Source: Cupriavidus metallidurans CH34
Lineage (GTDB): Bacteria; Pseudomonadota; Gammaproteobacteria; Burkholderiales; Burkholderiaceae
Length of the DNA stretch: 64,000 nucleotides
Assembly: GCF_000196015.1 (NCBI RefSeq)
Contig: NC_007973.1
Span: forward strand, 1,054,001 to 1,118,000
Direction: 5' to 3'
Below the pieces are notes generated by a model. It did not search any database and was not told the origin of the DNA. It saw only the letters and a program-made list of their open reading frames with translations. Position 1 is the stretch's first letter, and the number at the start of each line of letters is the position of its first letter. Both the position numbers and the translations under genes were made by a program. Of this stretch, positions 52,322-63,465 are shown one piece after another.

Positions 52322-52349
52322 AAACGCCCGCGAGTCTTCGCGGGCGTTT
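52322..52349. terminator. 12-bp intrinsic terminator between convergent genes
   Basis: AAACGCCCGCGA, loop GTCT, TCGCGGGCGTTT. It is 27 bases after the TetR stop and 23 bases beyond the stop of phaZ, flanked by A- and T-rich bases on both sides. Confidence 0.85.
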
Positions 52350-52372
52350 GACTTTGATGCGACGCGCGACGG

Positions 52373-53617
52373 TCAGGCGCGGTACTTGCGGATGAAATCG
52401 CGCAGTTCCGGATAGACGCTATCGCGCCAGCGGCGGCCCGAGAAAATCCCGTAGTGGCCGCATTTCTCGGCGGTCAGGTGTTGCTTGCGGGTTTTCGCGA
52501 TACCGGTGCACAAGTCGTGCGCGGCAGCGGTCTGGCCGGCGCCCGAAATATCGTCGAGCTCGCCTTCGATCGTCAGCAGGGCAGTGCTCTTGATGTCCTG
52601 CGGACGCACGGGCTCGCCGTCGACGACCCACGTGCCATTGGCCAGGCGGAATTCCTGGAACACCGTGCGAATCGTCTCAAGGTAGTACTCGGCCGCCATG
52701 TCGAGCACGGCGTTGTACTCGTCATAGAACTTGACGTGCGCCTCGGCGTCGTCGGACCCGCCCTGGACCAGGCTCAGGTAGTAGTCATAGTGCGATGACA
52801 CATGGCGGTCCGGGTTCATCGCCACGAAGCCAGCGTGCTGCAGGAAGCCTGGATAGACGCGGCGGCCGTGGCCCGGGTAGTTGGCCGGCACCGTGTAGAT
52901 GACGTTGTTCTCGAACCACTCGTAGGACTTGTTGGTGGCGAGCGAGTTGACCGCCGTTGCGCTCTTTCGCGCATCGATCGGGCCACCCATCATCGTCATG
53001 GTGCGCGGGGTCTTCTCACCTGCCGACGCCATCAGCGAGATCGCGGCGAGCACCGGCACAGTCGGCTGGCACACGGAGATCACATTCAGGTTCTCCGCGC
53101 CAATGTGACGGATGAACTCCTGGATGTAACGGATGTAGTCGGACAGATGGAACTCACCATGCTCCACCGGCACCATGCGGGCGTCCACCCAGTCGGTCAC
53201 ATAGACTTTGTGGTCCTGCAGCAAAGTACGCACGGTATCGCGCAGCAGCGTGGAGTGGTGACCGGACAGCGGCGCGCAGACCAGCACGACCGGCTCGTCC
53301 TTGAGCAGCTTGATGGTGTCCGGATCGTCCGCATAGCGCTTGAAGCGCACCAGCTTGCAGAACGGCTTGTCCAGGATGGTTTGTTCGACGATCGGAATGT
53401 CGCGGCCATTCGAACGGACGGATTTGATGTTGAATTCCGGCTTTTCGTAGGCTTTTCCCAATCGGTACAGCAGTTCGTAGCCTGCTGCCAGCCGAGGGGC
53501 GCCGGGGACCAGTGAAAGGGGGCTGAGGGGGTTCGTAAATGTCTTTGCAGTCGCTTGGGCCCACGCGGTAAGCGGGTTCAGCATCGTGCGCTGGAATTCA
53601 TGCAGTTGATAAAGCAT
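52373..53617 (-). CDS. phaZ: Intracellular poly(3-hydroxybutyrate) depolymerase
   Basis: A 414-residue intracellular PHB depolymerase that mobilises storage granules. It has the alpha/beta-hydrolase fold but a Cys nucleophile: Cys183 in NVISVCQPTVPVL, the number known for PhaZ1 of Ralstonia eutropha. The acidic and His members are likely in the stretches TIEGELDDISG and EKCGHYGIFSG. There is no signal peptide, as expected for an intracellular enzyme. A strong terminator follows. The 252-base space upstream (53618-53869) holds its presumed promoter and the terminator of the next gene. Confidence 0.95.
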   Translation of the reverse strand: MLYQLHEFQRTMLNPLTAWAQATAKTFTNPLSPLSLVPGAPRLAAGYELLYRLGKAYEKPEFNIKSVRSNGRDIPIVEQTILDKPFCKLVRFKRYADDPDTIKLLKDEPVVLVCAPLSGHHSTLLRDTVRTLLQDHKVYVTDWVDARMVPVEHGEFHLSDYIRYIQEFIRHIGAENLNVISVCQPTVPVLAAISLMASAGEKTPRTMTMMGGPIDARKSATAVNSLATNKSYEWFENNVIYTVPANYPGHGRRVYPGFLQHAGFVAMNPDRHVSSHYDYYLSLVQGGSDDAEAHVKFYDEYNAVLDMAAEYYLETIRTVFQEFRLANGTWVVDGEPVRPQDIKSTALLTIEGELDDISGAGQTAAAHDLCTGIAKTRKQHLTAEKCGHYGIFSGRRWRDSVYPELRDFIRKYRA

Positions 53618-53787
53618 GGGGGTACCTGTCTAGCCTTTCTTGTCGCCAACGGATGTCGTGCAACCGATTATGCACGGAATAGAACGATCGTGCTTTGCAG
53701 CATAAACCTCATCGTTGTACCTGCAAGTGGGGAAGACAATAGGGCATTTGCCTATATTCCAGATGACATTTCCGAGCGGCCAAAGAA

Positions 53788-53820
53788 AAAGGCGACCGGA
53801 GTGGCCTCCAGGTCGCCTTT
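53788..53820 (-). terminator. Intrinsic terminator of the aminotransferase gene
   Basis: AAAGGCGACC-GGAG, a 4-base loop, CTCC-A-GGTCGCCTTT. On the minus strand the stem is followed by TTTTTCTTT. It lies 49 bases after the aminotransferase stop at 53870. Confidence 0.85.
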
Positions 53821-53869
53821 CGCTGCCGGATGCCACATTTTGGTGCGGCACCCGTTCGATGTTGCCGGT

Positions 53870-55066
53870 TTAGTAGACGGCGGCGATCGCGTTCACCACG
53901 GCGTCGATGTTGCGGCTGTTCAACGCTGCCACGCAGATGCGGCCCGTGCCCACGGCGTAGATGCCGTGTTCGGTGCGCAGGCGGTCAACCTGGGCCGAGG
54001 TCAGGCCCGAGTACGAGAACATGCCGCGCTGGGCCTTCACGAACGAGAAGTCGCCCGGCACGCCCTTGGCGGCCAGCTTGTCGACCAGCGCATGGCGCAT
54101 CAGCTTGATGCGGTCGCGCATTTCGGCCAGTTCCTGCTCCCACATGGCGCGCAGTTCCGGGCTGTTCAGCACGGTGGCCACCACAGTGCCGCCGTGGGTC
54201 GGCGGGTTCGAGTAGTTCGTGCGGATGACGCGCTTGATCTGCGACATCACGCGCTGGGCTTCTTCCTTGCCCGTGGTCACGATCGACAGGGCGCCAACGC
54301 GCTCGCCGTACAGCGAGAAGCTCTTCGAGAACGAGCTGGAAACGAAGAACGGCAGGCCCGACTCCGCGAACAGGCGCACAGCGGCGCCGTCCGGCTCGAT
54401 ACCCTCGGCAAAGCCTTGGTAGGCCATGTCCAGGAACGGGATCAGGTTACGTTCCTTGACCAGTTCCACGACCTGCTTCCACTGGGCTTCGTCCAGGTCC
54501 ACGCCGGTCGGGTTGTGGCAGCAGGCGTGCAGCACGACGATCGTGTTGGCCGGGTACGACTTCAGCGATTCCACCATGCCGGCGAAGTTCAGGCCGTGGC
54601 TGGCAGCGTCGTAGTAGGCGTAGTTGACCACAGGGAAGCCGGCAGCTTCGAACAGCGCGCGGTGGTTTTCCCAGCTCGGATCGCTGATCGCGACCGACGC
54701 GTTCGGGTACAGGCGCTTCAGGAAGTCGGCGCCGATCTTCAGGGCGCCAGTGCCGCCGAGTGCCTGAGCCGTCACCACGCGGCCTTCGGTGATCAGGGGC
54801 GATTCCTTGCCGAACAGCAAGGTTTGCACGGCCTGGTCATAGGCGGCGATGCCTTCGATCGGCAGGTAGCCGCGCGGCGTGGCGGTCGTCAGGCGGGCCT
54901 TTTCGGCCTCCTGCACGGCGCGCAGCAGCGGAATTTTCCCTTCGTCGGTGAAGTACACGCCAACGCCCAGGTTCACCTTGGTGGCGCGGGTATCGGCATT
55001 GAACGCTTCATTCAGGCCCAGGATCGGGTCGCGCGGGGCCATCTCGACGGCAGAAAACAAACTCAT
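53870..55066 (-). CDS. tyrB: Aromatic/aspartate aminotransferase (class I, AspC/TyrB type)
   Basis: A 398-residue PLP enzyme of subgroup I-alpha. The PLP lysine is Lys248 in SSSFSKSFSLYGERVG; SDPSWENH (about 129-136), CHNPTGVD and FLDMAYQGFAEG are conserved; the family's arginine binding the alpha-carboxylate is in GRICVAALN. TyrB and AspC cannot be told apart with certainty by motif alone; betaproteobacterial copies are generally annotated as aromatic amino acid aminotransferases, so I use tyrB tentatively. It is divergent from uvrB. Confidence 0.88.
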   Translation of the reverse strand: MSLFSAVEMAPRDPILGLNEAFNADTRATKVNLGVGVYFTDEGKIPLLRAVQEAEKARLTTATPRGYLPIEGIAAYDQAVQTLLFGKESPLITEGRVVTAQALGGTGALKIGADFLKRLYPNASVAISDPSWENHRALFEAAGFPVVNYAYYDAASHGLNFAGMVESLKSYPANTIVVLHACCHNPTGVDLDEAQWKQVVELVKERNLIPFLDMAYQGFAEGIEPDGAAVRLFAESGLPFFVSSSFSKSFSLYGERVGALSIVTTGKEEAQRVMSQIKRVIRTNYSNPPTHGGTVVATVLNSPELRAMWEQELAEMRDRIKLMRHALVDKLAAKGVPGDFSFVKAQRGMFSYSGLTSAQVDRLRTEHGIYAVGTGRICVAALNSRNIDAVVNAIAAVY

Positions 55067-55263
55067 TTGGGATCTCGTGGTCAGCTGTGTAACAAAACGG
55101 AGGGCGTAGAATCGCTTCGACTGCGCAGTGGCTGCAGCGGAACCTGGAACACACTCCTGACAGAACCTGACAGCAGCGTCGGGCAGACTGTGCTTGAACC
55201 AAGCCGCGCAACCCCAAGATTCTAGCGTATCCGCCAGTTTTCCTCAGGTATTTCCCTACGTTT

Positions 55264-57357
<2,094 letters not shown>

Positions 57358-57451
57358 GAGGTCGATCGGGGATCACCCCGAGCCACGGCGTATCGCCGGC
57401 ATCCTATAGTGGTTGGGGCGGAGACGCCGGATCACGGACAAGGAGCACACC

Positions 57452-57673
57452 ATGGTGAGTCAGTTCGAATATGGTGGTTATGCGGTAGTGGCCCGTGCAG
57501 TCCCGCACGCGGGCGGTGGGTTTGCCGGGGTATTGACGATTGCCGACGCGTTCGGCGAGCCTGGCGGCCCGACTTTCGAGACGGAAACCGGCACGGCGCA
57601 TTCGCCCGAGGCTGCGCTTGCCCTGGCGGAAGCCGAAGCCATGCGTACGATCGACGCCGGTGAAGTGAACTGA
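57452..57673 (+). CDS. Small conserved-looking protein (73 aa), unknown function
   Basis: A 73-residue cytoplasmic protein after AAGGAG. It has a strand-rich N-terminal part (YGGYAVVARAVPH, GGFAGVLTIADAF) and a C-terminal helix rich in Ala/Glu (SPEAALALAEAEAMRTID). I do not recognise a named family. The next gene, 50 bases downstream, encodes a protein of similar size and layout, so the two could be distant paralogues in one operon. Confidence 0.7.
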   Translation: MVSQFEYGGYAVVARAVPHAGGGFAGVLTIADAFGEPGGPTFETETGTAHSPEAALALAEAEAMRTIDAGEVN

Positions 57674-57723
57674 CGGGCCGGCAAGGCGAAGCATCCGGAA
57701 GCGCAGGTCGCAGGAGACAGGCA

Positions 57724-57963
57724 ATGGCCTATAGCAGTGAGTGGAAGAAGAGGGTTTTCGAGACGCACGAGATTCAGGTGCTGGTGAAACCCCGTTCACC
57801 GATCGCATGGGAATACACGGTGCGGGTGTGCCGCAAGGGCACGAATATCCGCGCTGCCAGCACGATGGTGGAAACAGCGCCACCCTCCGAGCGGTACGGA
57901 ACGCCCGAAGAAGCCGAGGCGGCCGGATTCGCACGTGGCAAGGCGATCGCCGAGCAACTCTGA
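57724..57963 (+). CDS. Small conserved-looking protein (79 aa), unknown function
   Basis: A 79-residue protein after CAGGAG. It has strands (IQVLVKPRS, WEYTVRVCRKG) followed by a helix with TPEEAEAAGFARGKAIAEQL, which parallels the SPEAALALAEAEAMRTID end of the upstream protein. No membrane segment or signal peptide is present. Function is unknown. It precedes the phosphatase gene by 49 bases. Confidence 0.72.
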   Translation: MAYSSEWKKRVFETHEIQVLVKPRSPIAWEYTVRVCRKGTNIRAASTMVETAPPSERYGTPEEAEAAGFARGKAIAEQL

Positions 57964-57999
57964 CCGGGCGAAGTCGTTTCGGCGTCAGTCGGCAGGCGG

Positions 58000-58005
58000 T
58001 AGAAT
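58000..58005 (+). promoter_or_regulatory. -10 box directly before the phosphatase start
   Basis: TAGAAT ends 7 bases before the ATG at 58013, so the transcript would be leaderless or nearly so. The -35 region (TTTCGG, 17 bases upstream) is poor. Confidence 0.4.
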
Positions 58006-58012
58006 CGCGCCG

Positions 58013-58492
58013 ATGAAAAAGTACGCCATTTTGATGTGTTGCATGGGCAATATCTGCCGTTCCCCGACGGCGGAGGGTGTCCTGCGCGCCAAGCTCGAGG
58101 CCGCCGGCCTTGCCGATCTGGTCGAACTCGATTCGGCCGGCACGCATGACTATCACGTGGGCAGGGCGCCCGACGCGCGCAGCCAGCGCCATGCGCTGCG
58201 ACGCGGCTACGACTTGTCCGCACTGCGTGCCCGGCAGGTGGTCGTGGCGGACTTCAGCCGCTTCGACCTGGTGCTTGCGATGGACCAGGCCAACCTTTCG
58301 GCGCTGCACGCGCTCCATGCCGATGCCGGCGCCGACAAGCTGCGCCTGCTGATGAGCTTTGCCACGCAGCACAACGCCGAGGAAGTGCCCGACCCGTACT
58401 ACGGCGAGGGCGATGGTTTCGAGCGCGTGCTGGACTATATCGAGGATGCCTGTGACGGCGTGATCGAGATGTTGCGGAAGCGGCTGACCTGA
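58013..58492 (+). CDS. Low-molecular-weight protein tyrosine phosphatase
   Basis: A 159-residue LMW-PTP. The P-loop CX5R is C10-MGNIC-R16 (CCMGNICRSPT), and the general acid Asp is in EEVPDPYYGEGDGF. Length is normal. In many bacteria such enzymes control exopolysaccharide export by dephosphorylating tyrosine kinases, but no kinase or capsule genes are present here. Its TGA stop shares one base with the ATG of the following membrane-protein gene, so the two are coupled. Confidence 0.93.
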   Translation: MKKYAILMCCMGNICRSPTAEGVLRAKLEAAGLADLVELDSAGTHDYHVGRAPDARSQRHALRRGYDLSALRARQVVVADFSRFDLVLAMDQANLSALHALHADAGADKLRLLMSFATQHNAEEVPDPYYGEGDGFERVLDYIEDACDGVIEMLRKRLT

Positions 58493-60603
58493 TGCTGCGT
58501 TCCCTGTTTCGAAAGTGGCGCGAGTCACGCAATGCCAGCCTGCAGCTGGATGCCATCCTGGCCGCGGCCGACCCCGATGCGCTGCTCGCCGACCGAAATC
58601 AATGGCTGATCGAACTCGCCTACTGGCTGCGCCGGGACGGCAATCTCGATGCCGGCGCGGAGGCGGGCGGGGCCGGCAGCCGCAGTTTCCCGGTCCATGT
58701 TCGCCTGCGTTACCTGCTACAGGTGCTGGCCCGGCATCCCGACTGGGCCGACAGCTTCGCCCGCACGGTCCGCTCGATCGTGCGCGACAACGATCCGACC
58801 TCGCTGTTCTGCGATACCGGCGTGGCCTCCCACCCGGGGATCTGGAGCGAGATGGCAGACCGGCTCCAGGCGCGCTTCCTGCCGCCGCCTCCGAATCGCA
58901 GCGATATGGCAGGTCTGTTCGCGCTGCTGTTTGTCGATGAGAACGACGCTGACTGGGTAGAGGCACTCGACGACGAACTGGTCGAGCGGTTTGCCCAGGC
59001 GCTGCTGGTGGGCGCCGAGGATGGTGCGGATGGTGGTGCGGAAGAAGGCGATGGCGTCAAGCGCCTGCGCAAGGCGCGCGAGGCGACGCTGACGGCCAGC
59101 ATCCAGGTTCTGGTGAGCCAGGTGAGGGCGACGGGGCTGAGTCAGGCGATCCGCAGCCGCCTGCGCGGGCGCGTGGACGAGACACCGTTCTTCCGCCTGG
59201 ACCGCGCCGTCGCGGCATTGTGCGAGGACGGACTGGCGCACGATGATGGTGCATTCGTCCATCGGCTCAATTACTTCCGCGGCCTGCTCGACGGTTGCCA
59301 CGCAGCCGCGCGCCAGGTCTACGAGGATCTCGAGGAAAACGGTGTCTCCGTAGAAGTGGTGTTCCAGATCGAGCGGATGAAGGCTCGCCTGGCACGTATC
59401 GATCTGCTCCTCACCGCATGGGTTGATCCCTCGCACCATGGGCGGCACGCGCACCTGATTGCCGAGTTGATCCGGTCGACGCAGGCGCGGCGCAGCGTCG
59501 GGCATCTGATGAGTTCGTCGTTCGCGCAACTCGCGCGCAAGGTCGTCGAGCGTTCGGCCGAGAGCGGCGAGCACTACATCACGCGCGATCGCAAGGAGTA
59601 TCGCGAACTGATGCGCGCCGCGATGGGCGGTGGTCTGGTTACCGTCCTTACCGTCTACCTGAAGTTCCTGATCTACGGGCTTCACCTGGACAAGTTCATC
59701 GAAGGCTTCCTGGCCTCGCTGAACTACGCGGGCAGCTTCCTCGCGATCCATTTCGCACATTTCACGCTGGCCACCAAGCAGCCAGCCATGACCGGGCCGG
59801 CGCTGGCGCACCGGCTCGACGGCGCGGGGCGGCCGGAAGGGCGCGAGATTTTCGTCGACGACACGATCGCCATGATCCGGTCAAATGCGGCCGCGATCTT
59901 CGGCAACCTGTCCGTGGTGTTCCCGGTGGCGCTGGCGATCGAGTGGGGCGTGGGCAAGGCGTTCGGCGCCCACTTACTGACGCCCGCGAAGGCGATCGCG
60001 ACGATCGAATCGTTCTCGATCCTGGGTCCCACGCCGCTCTATGCGATCTTCACGGGCGTGCTGCTCTGGCTGTCGAGCCTGATCGCGGGATGGGCCGACA
60101 ACTGGTTCGCGCTGCATCGCGTGCACGACGTCATGGCCTACAACCGGCGCTTGCGCTATGTGCTCGGTCAACGCGGTGCGATGCGCCTGGCCGATTTCTG
60201 GAAACGCAATCTCTCGGGCATCACGGCCAACGTGTCGCTGGGCTTCCTGCTTGGGCTGGGGCCGGAGATCCTGAGCTTCTTTGGTCCGCACATGGAAGTG
60301 CGTCATGTGACGCTTTCGACTGGTTCGATCGGCGCGGCCATTGGCGTGCTTGGGCTCGATGCGCTGCGCATGCCGTCCCTGTGGCTAGCGGTGGCGGGGA
60401 TCGCGCTGATGGGGGTGTTGAACGTGGCGGTGAGCTTCGCGCTGGCTTTCAACATGGCGCTGCGCTCGCGCAACCTGCGTCGGGTCGACCGGCGGGAAGT
60501 GGTGCGGGCGGTGCGTCAGCGCATTCTCCGGCATCCGCTTTCATTGCTGATTCCGCCGCGTAAAGCGCCGGATTCGGCACCCGAGGGAAGCCCGTCGTTA
60601 TAG
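58492..60603 (+). CDS. Large membrane protein of the 'site-specific recombinase' (Gcr-like) family
   Basis: A 703-residue protein of the family usually annotated 'site-specific recombinase', after the gonococcal Gcr. The N-terminal ~370 residues are soluble and helical. The rest contains about six hydrophobic segments (e.g. GGGLVTVLTVYLKFLIYG, LSVVFPVALAIEWGVG, LYAIFTGVLLWLSSLIAG, VAGIALMGVLNVAVSFALAFN). No recombinase catalytic motif (Tyr or Ser type) can be seen, so the name is doubtful and a membrane or envelope role is more plausible. Its start overlaps the phosphatase stop (TGATG). Confidence 0.85.
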   Translation: MLRSLFRKWRESRNASLQLDAILAAADPDALLADRNQWLIELAYWLRRDGNLDAGAEAGGAGSRSFPVHVRLRYLLQVLARHPDWADSFARTVRSIVRDNDPTSLFCDTGVASHPGIWSEMADRLQARFLPPPPNRSDMAGLFALLFVDENDADWVEALDDELVERFAQALLVGAEDGADGGAEEGDGVKRLRKAREATLTASIQVLVSQVRATGLSQAIRSRLRGRVDETPFFRLDRAVAALCEDGLAHDDGAFVHRLNYFRGLLDGCHAAARQVYEDLEENGVSVEVVFQIERMKARLARIDLLLTAWVDPSHHGRHAHLIAELIRSTQARRSVGHLMSSSFAQLARKVVERSAESGEHYITRDRKEYRELMRAAMGGGLVTVLTVYLKFLIYGLHLDKFIEGFLASLNYAGSFLAIHFAHFTLATKQPAMTGPALAHRLDGAGRPEGREIFVDDTIAMIRSNAAAIFGNLSVVFPVALAIEWGVGKAFGAHLLTPAKAIATIESFSILGPTPLYAIFTGVLLWLSSLIAGWADNWFALHRVHDVMAYNRRLRYVLGQRGAMRLADFWKRNLSGITANVSLGFLLGLGPEILSFFGPHMEVRHVTLSTGSIGAAIGVLGLDALRMPSLWLAVAGIALMGVLNVAVSFALAFNMALRSRNLRRVDRREVVRAVRQRILRHPLSLLIPPRKAPDSAPEGSPSL

Positions 60604-60631
60604 CGAGTGGAACACTGCATTGCAGCAAGGG

Positions 60632-60665
60632 GTACTTGACTGATTTAGTCGGAAAATCTTATACT
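60632..60665 (+). promoter_or_regulatory. iscR promoter with type 1 IscR site
   Basis: TTGACT (60636-60641), an 18-base spacer and TATACT (60660-60665) form a good promoter 36 bases before iscR. Overlapping it, 60632-60656 closely fits the type 1 IscR consensus ATASYYGACTRWWWYAGTCRRSTAT, with the core GACTGATTTAGTC exact. [2Fe-2S] IscR bound there would block RNA polymerase, the known autorepression circuit. Confidence 0.85.
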
Positions 60666-60700
60666 CGACCGAAATCCTCAAGTATTCCTCCCCGAGCATC

Positions 60701-61255
60701 ATGAGACTGACCACCAAAGGCCGTTTCGCGGTAACCGCCATGATCGACTTGGCCATGCGCCAGGATCAGGGTCCTGTCACCCTGGCAGGCATCAGTCAAC
60801 GTCAGAAGATCTCCCTGTCGTACCTGGAACAGCTGTTCGGCAAGCTGCGCCGCCACGAAATCGTGGAGAGCGTGCGTGGCCCGGGCGGCGGGTACAGTCT
60901 CGCCCGCAAGGCCGAGGACGTCACGGTGGCGGACATCATCATCGCCGTGGACGAACCGCTCGATGCGACGCAGTGCGGGGGAAAAGGCAATTGTAACGGA
61001 GATGACGGCAGCGGACGCTGCATGACCCACGAACTGTGGGCCACGCTGAACCAGAAGATGGTTGAGTATCTCGACTCCGTCTCCCTGAAGAATCTGGTCG
61101 ACCAGCAGCGCGCCCGCCAGCCGGCGGTGCTGCACGACATGCGCGAAGACGCCGCGCAGCAGCCGGTCGCCGTGTCCCGTGGCAAGGCGGACAAGCAGGA
61201 AAAGCCGGCACGCCCCCGCGTGGTCAATTCGGTATTCAGCCTCGCGCAGTCCTGA
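60701..61255 (+). CDS. iscR: Fe-S cluster regulator IscR
   Basis: A 184-residue Rrf2-family repressor. The winged helix is at about 1-65 (RQKISLSYLEQLFGKLRRHEIVESVRGPGGGY). Cluster ligands are Cys92, Cys98 and Cys107 with His110; compared with E. coli (92, 98, 104, His107) there is a three-residue insertion in the loop. It represses the isc operon when it holds a [2Fe-2S] cluster. It also carries a basic C-terminal tail of about 40 residues. First gene of the isc operon. Confidence 0.97.
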   Translation: MRLTTKGRFAVTAMIDLAMRQDQGPVTLAGISQRQKISLSYLEQLFGKLRRHEIVESVRGPGGGYSLARKAEDVTVADIIIAVDEPLDATQCGGKGNCNGDDGSGRCMTHELWATLNQKMVEYLDSVSLKNLVDQQRARQPAVLHDMREDAAQQPVAVSRGKADKQEKPARPRVVNSVFSLAQS

Positions 61256-61330
61256 GCAGGGATTTCGCGGCTGCAGTAAACTATCGGTAGACATTAAGCG
61301 ATTAGCTGTACCTATAAGGCAGTCATAACG

Positions 61331-62551
61331 ATGAGCACCACCCCACATTTCCCGATCTACATGGATTACTCGGCAACGACGCCGGTGGACCCGCGCGTGG
61401 CCGACAAGATGATTCCGTACCTGCGCGAGCAGTTCGGTAATCCGGCGTCGCGTAGCCACGCGTATGGCTGGGACGCCGAGCGCGCCGTGGAAGAGGCGCG
61501 CGAGCAGGTGGCCGCGCTGGTCGACGCCGATCCGCGCGAAATCGTCTGGACGTCGGGCGCGACCGAGTCGGACAACCTCGCCATCAAGGGCGCGGCGAAT
61601 TTCTACTCGGGCAAGGGCAAGCACATCATCACCGTGAAGACCGAGCACAAGGCCGTGCTCGATACCACGCGCGAACTGGAGCGTCAGGGCTTCGAGGTGA
61701 CGTACCTCGACGTCAAGGATGACGGCCTGATCGACATGGATGTGTTCAAGCAGGCGATTCGCCCGGACACGATCCTGGTGTCGGTGATGCTCGTGAACAA
61801 TGAGATTGGTGTGATCCAGGACGTCGAGCAGATCGGTGAGATCTGCCGCGAGAAGGGCATCATCTTCCATTGCGACGCCGCGCAGGCGACCGGCAAGGTG
61901 ACCATCGACCTGAGCACGCTGAAGTGCGACCTGATGTCGTTCTCGGCCCACAAGACCTATGGTCCGAAGGGCATCGGCGCGCTGTATGTTCGCCGCAAGC
62001 CGCGCGTGCGCATCGAAGCGCAAATGCACGGCGGCGGTCACGAGCGTGGCATGCGTTCGGGCACGCTGGCCCCGCACCAGATCGTCGGCATGGGCGAGGC
62101 ATTCCGTCTGGCCCGCGAGGAAATGGCCACGGAAAACGAACGTATCCGGATGCTGCGCGACCGCCTGTGGAATGGTCTGTCGAGCATGGAAGAGGTGTAT
62201 CTGAACGGTTCGATGGAACACCGCGTGCCGCACAACCTCAACGTCAGCTTCAACTTCGTCGAGGGTGAGTCGCTGATCATGGCGATCAAGGATGTGGCCG
62301 TGTCGTCGGGTTCGGCCTGCACGTCGGCTTCGCTGGAGCCGTCGTACGTGCTGCGCGCCCTTGGGCGCAATGACGAACTGGCGCACAGCTCGATCCGTTT
62401 CACCGTGGGCCGCTTCACGACCGAAGCCGAAATCGACTACACCGTCGAACTGCTCAAGAACAAGATCGGCAAGCTGCGCGACCTGTCGCCGCTGTGGGAA
62501 ATGTTCAAGGACGGCGTCGACCTGAATTCGATCCAGTGGGCCGCGCACTGA
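61331..62551 (+). CDS. iscS: Cysteine desulfurase IscS
   Basis: A 406-residue PLP enzyme that removes sulfur from cysteine for Fe-S cluster assembly. The PLP lysine is Lys208 ([12 protein letters not shown]) and the persulfide-forming Cys330 is in [18 protein letters not shown] lies before the ATG, 75 bases after iscR. The C-terminus ends in the usual [19 protein letters not shown]. Confidence 0.98.
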   Translation: MSTTPHFPIYMDYSATTPVDPRVADKMIPYLREQFGNPASRSHAYGWDAERAVEEAREQVAALVDADPREIVWTSGATESDNLAIKGAANFYSGKGKHIITVKTEHKAVLDTTRELERQGFEVTYLDVKDDGLIDMDVFKQAIRPDTILVSVMLVNNEIGVIQDVEQIGEICREKGIIFHCDAAQATGKVTIDLSTLKCDLMSFSAHKTYGPKGIGALYVRRKPRVRIEAQMHGGGHERGMRSGTLAPHQIVGMGEAFRLAREEMATENERIRMLRDRLWNGLSSMEEVYLNGSMEHRVPHNLNVSFNFVEGESLIMAIKDVAVSSGSACTSASLEPSYVLRALGRNDELAHSSIRFTVGRFTTEAEIDYTVELLKNKIGKLRDLSPLWEMFKDGVDLNSIQWAAH

Positions 62552-62607
62552 TTGCGGCACACGTAAAAAGAACAACCCCATTAAAAGATTGATTAGAGGT
62601 AGCCAAA

Positions 62608-63009
62608 ATGTCTTACAGCAACAAGGTTCTCGACCACTATGAAAATCCGCGTAACGTCGGTTCGTTCGACAAGAACGACGACGCGGTGGGTACCGGCATG
62701 GTCGGCGCCCCGGCCTGCGGCGACGTGATGAAGCTGCAGATCAAGGTGAACGAGGCGGGCGTGATCGAGGACGCCAAGTTCAAGACCTATGGTTGTGGTT
62801 CGGCGATCGCCTCGTCGTCGCTGGTGACCGAGTGGGTCAAGGGCAAGACCGTGGACCAGGCGCTGGAGATCAAGAACACCCAGATCGCCGAGGAACTGGC
62901 TCTGCCGCCGGTGAAGATCCACTGCTCGATCCTCGCCGAGGACGCCATCAAGGCGGCCGTCGATGATTACAAGAAGAAGCACCCGGGCGCCGAGCAGAAG
63001 GCTGCCTGA
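62608..63009 (+). CDS. iscU: Fe-S cluster scaffold IscU
   Basis: A 133-residue scaffold protein. Cluster cysteines are Cys37 (PACGD), Cys63 (YGCGSAIAS) and Cys106 (IHCSIL), and the HscA-recognition motif LPPVK is at 99-103. AGAGG precedes the ATG, 56 bases after iscS. Confidence 0.98.
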   Translation: MSYSNKVLDHYENPRNVGSFDKNDDAVGTGMVGAPACGDVMKLQIKVNEAGVIEDAKFKTYGCGSAIASSSLVTEWVKGKTVDQALEIKNTQIAEELALPPVKIHCSILAEDAIKAAVDDYKKKHPGAEQKAA

Positions 63010-63080
63010 TCCGGCGTAGACGGTTTGCATGACCGCGCGTGGCAAGTGGGTCGCGCGCGGTGTTCGACAGCAAGGCAAAG

Positions 63081-63401
63081 ATGATCTCAATGACCGAAAA
63101 GGCGGCCAAGCACGTCGCCCGATACCTGGAACGCCGCGGCAAGGGCGTGGGCCTGCGCGTGGGCGTGAAGACGACTGGCTGTTCGGGTCTGGCGTACAAG
63201 CTTGAGTACGTCGATGAAGTGCTGCCCGAAGACCAGGTGTTCGAAACGCACGGCATCAAGGTGATCGTGGACCCGAAGAGCCTGCCGTACATCGACGGCA
63301 CCGAGCTGGATTTCGCACGCGAAGGGTTGAACGAAGGCTTCAAGTTCAACAACCCCAACGTCAAGGACGAGTGCGGCTGCGGCGAGTCGTTCCGGGTCTG
63401 A
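63081..63401 (+). CDS. iscA: Fe-S assembly protein IscA
   Basis: A 106-residue A-type carrier. The three cluster cysteines are Cys34 (TTGCSGLAY) and Cys98/Cys100 ([11 protein letters not shown]). I prefer ATG 63081 ([16 protein letters not shown]), which follows AAGG and matches the length of E. coli IscA (107); ATG 63090 is possible, and a longer upstream reading is not supported. Confidence 0.97.
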   Translation: MISMTEKAAKHVARYLERRGKGVGLRVGVKTTGCSGLAYKLEYVDEVLPEDQVFETHGIKVIVDPKSLPYIDGTELDFAREGLNEGFKFNNPNVKDECGCGESFRV

Positions 63402-63428
63402 CGGCTTTTGCCGCGAGGCATGCAACAG

Positions 63429-63452
63429 GGGGCGGCATAGCCGCTCCTTTTT
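63429..63452 (+). terminator. Terminator-like hairpin between iscA and hscB
   Basis: GGGGCGGC, loop ATA, GCCGCTCC (one G-T pair) followed by TTTTT, 13 bases before the TTG start of hscB. It could reduce transcription of hscB and what follows relative to iscRSUA, or influence its translation. Confidence 0.55.
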
Positions 63453-63465
63453 GTTGGGGAAGCTC

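Noticed and set aside
53630..53851. 73-codon minus-strand frame between phaZ and the aminotransferase gene
   Set aside because: It runs through the terminator at 53788-53820, has no ribosome site and shows no family pattern.
55156..55173. Direct repeat CCTGACAG twice, 2 bases apart, upstream of uvrB
   Set aside because: Only two copies, no symmetry and no known site of this form; could be chance.
36960..55263. LexA-type boxes (CTGT-N8-ACAG) before recN and uvrB
   Set aside because: Neither the region 36960-37039 nor 55067-55263 contains an acceptable match.
60659..62581. 640-codon minus-strand frame opposite iscR and iscS
   Set aside because: Complete antisense overlap with two well-identified genes; no start signal and no family features.
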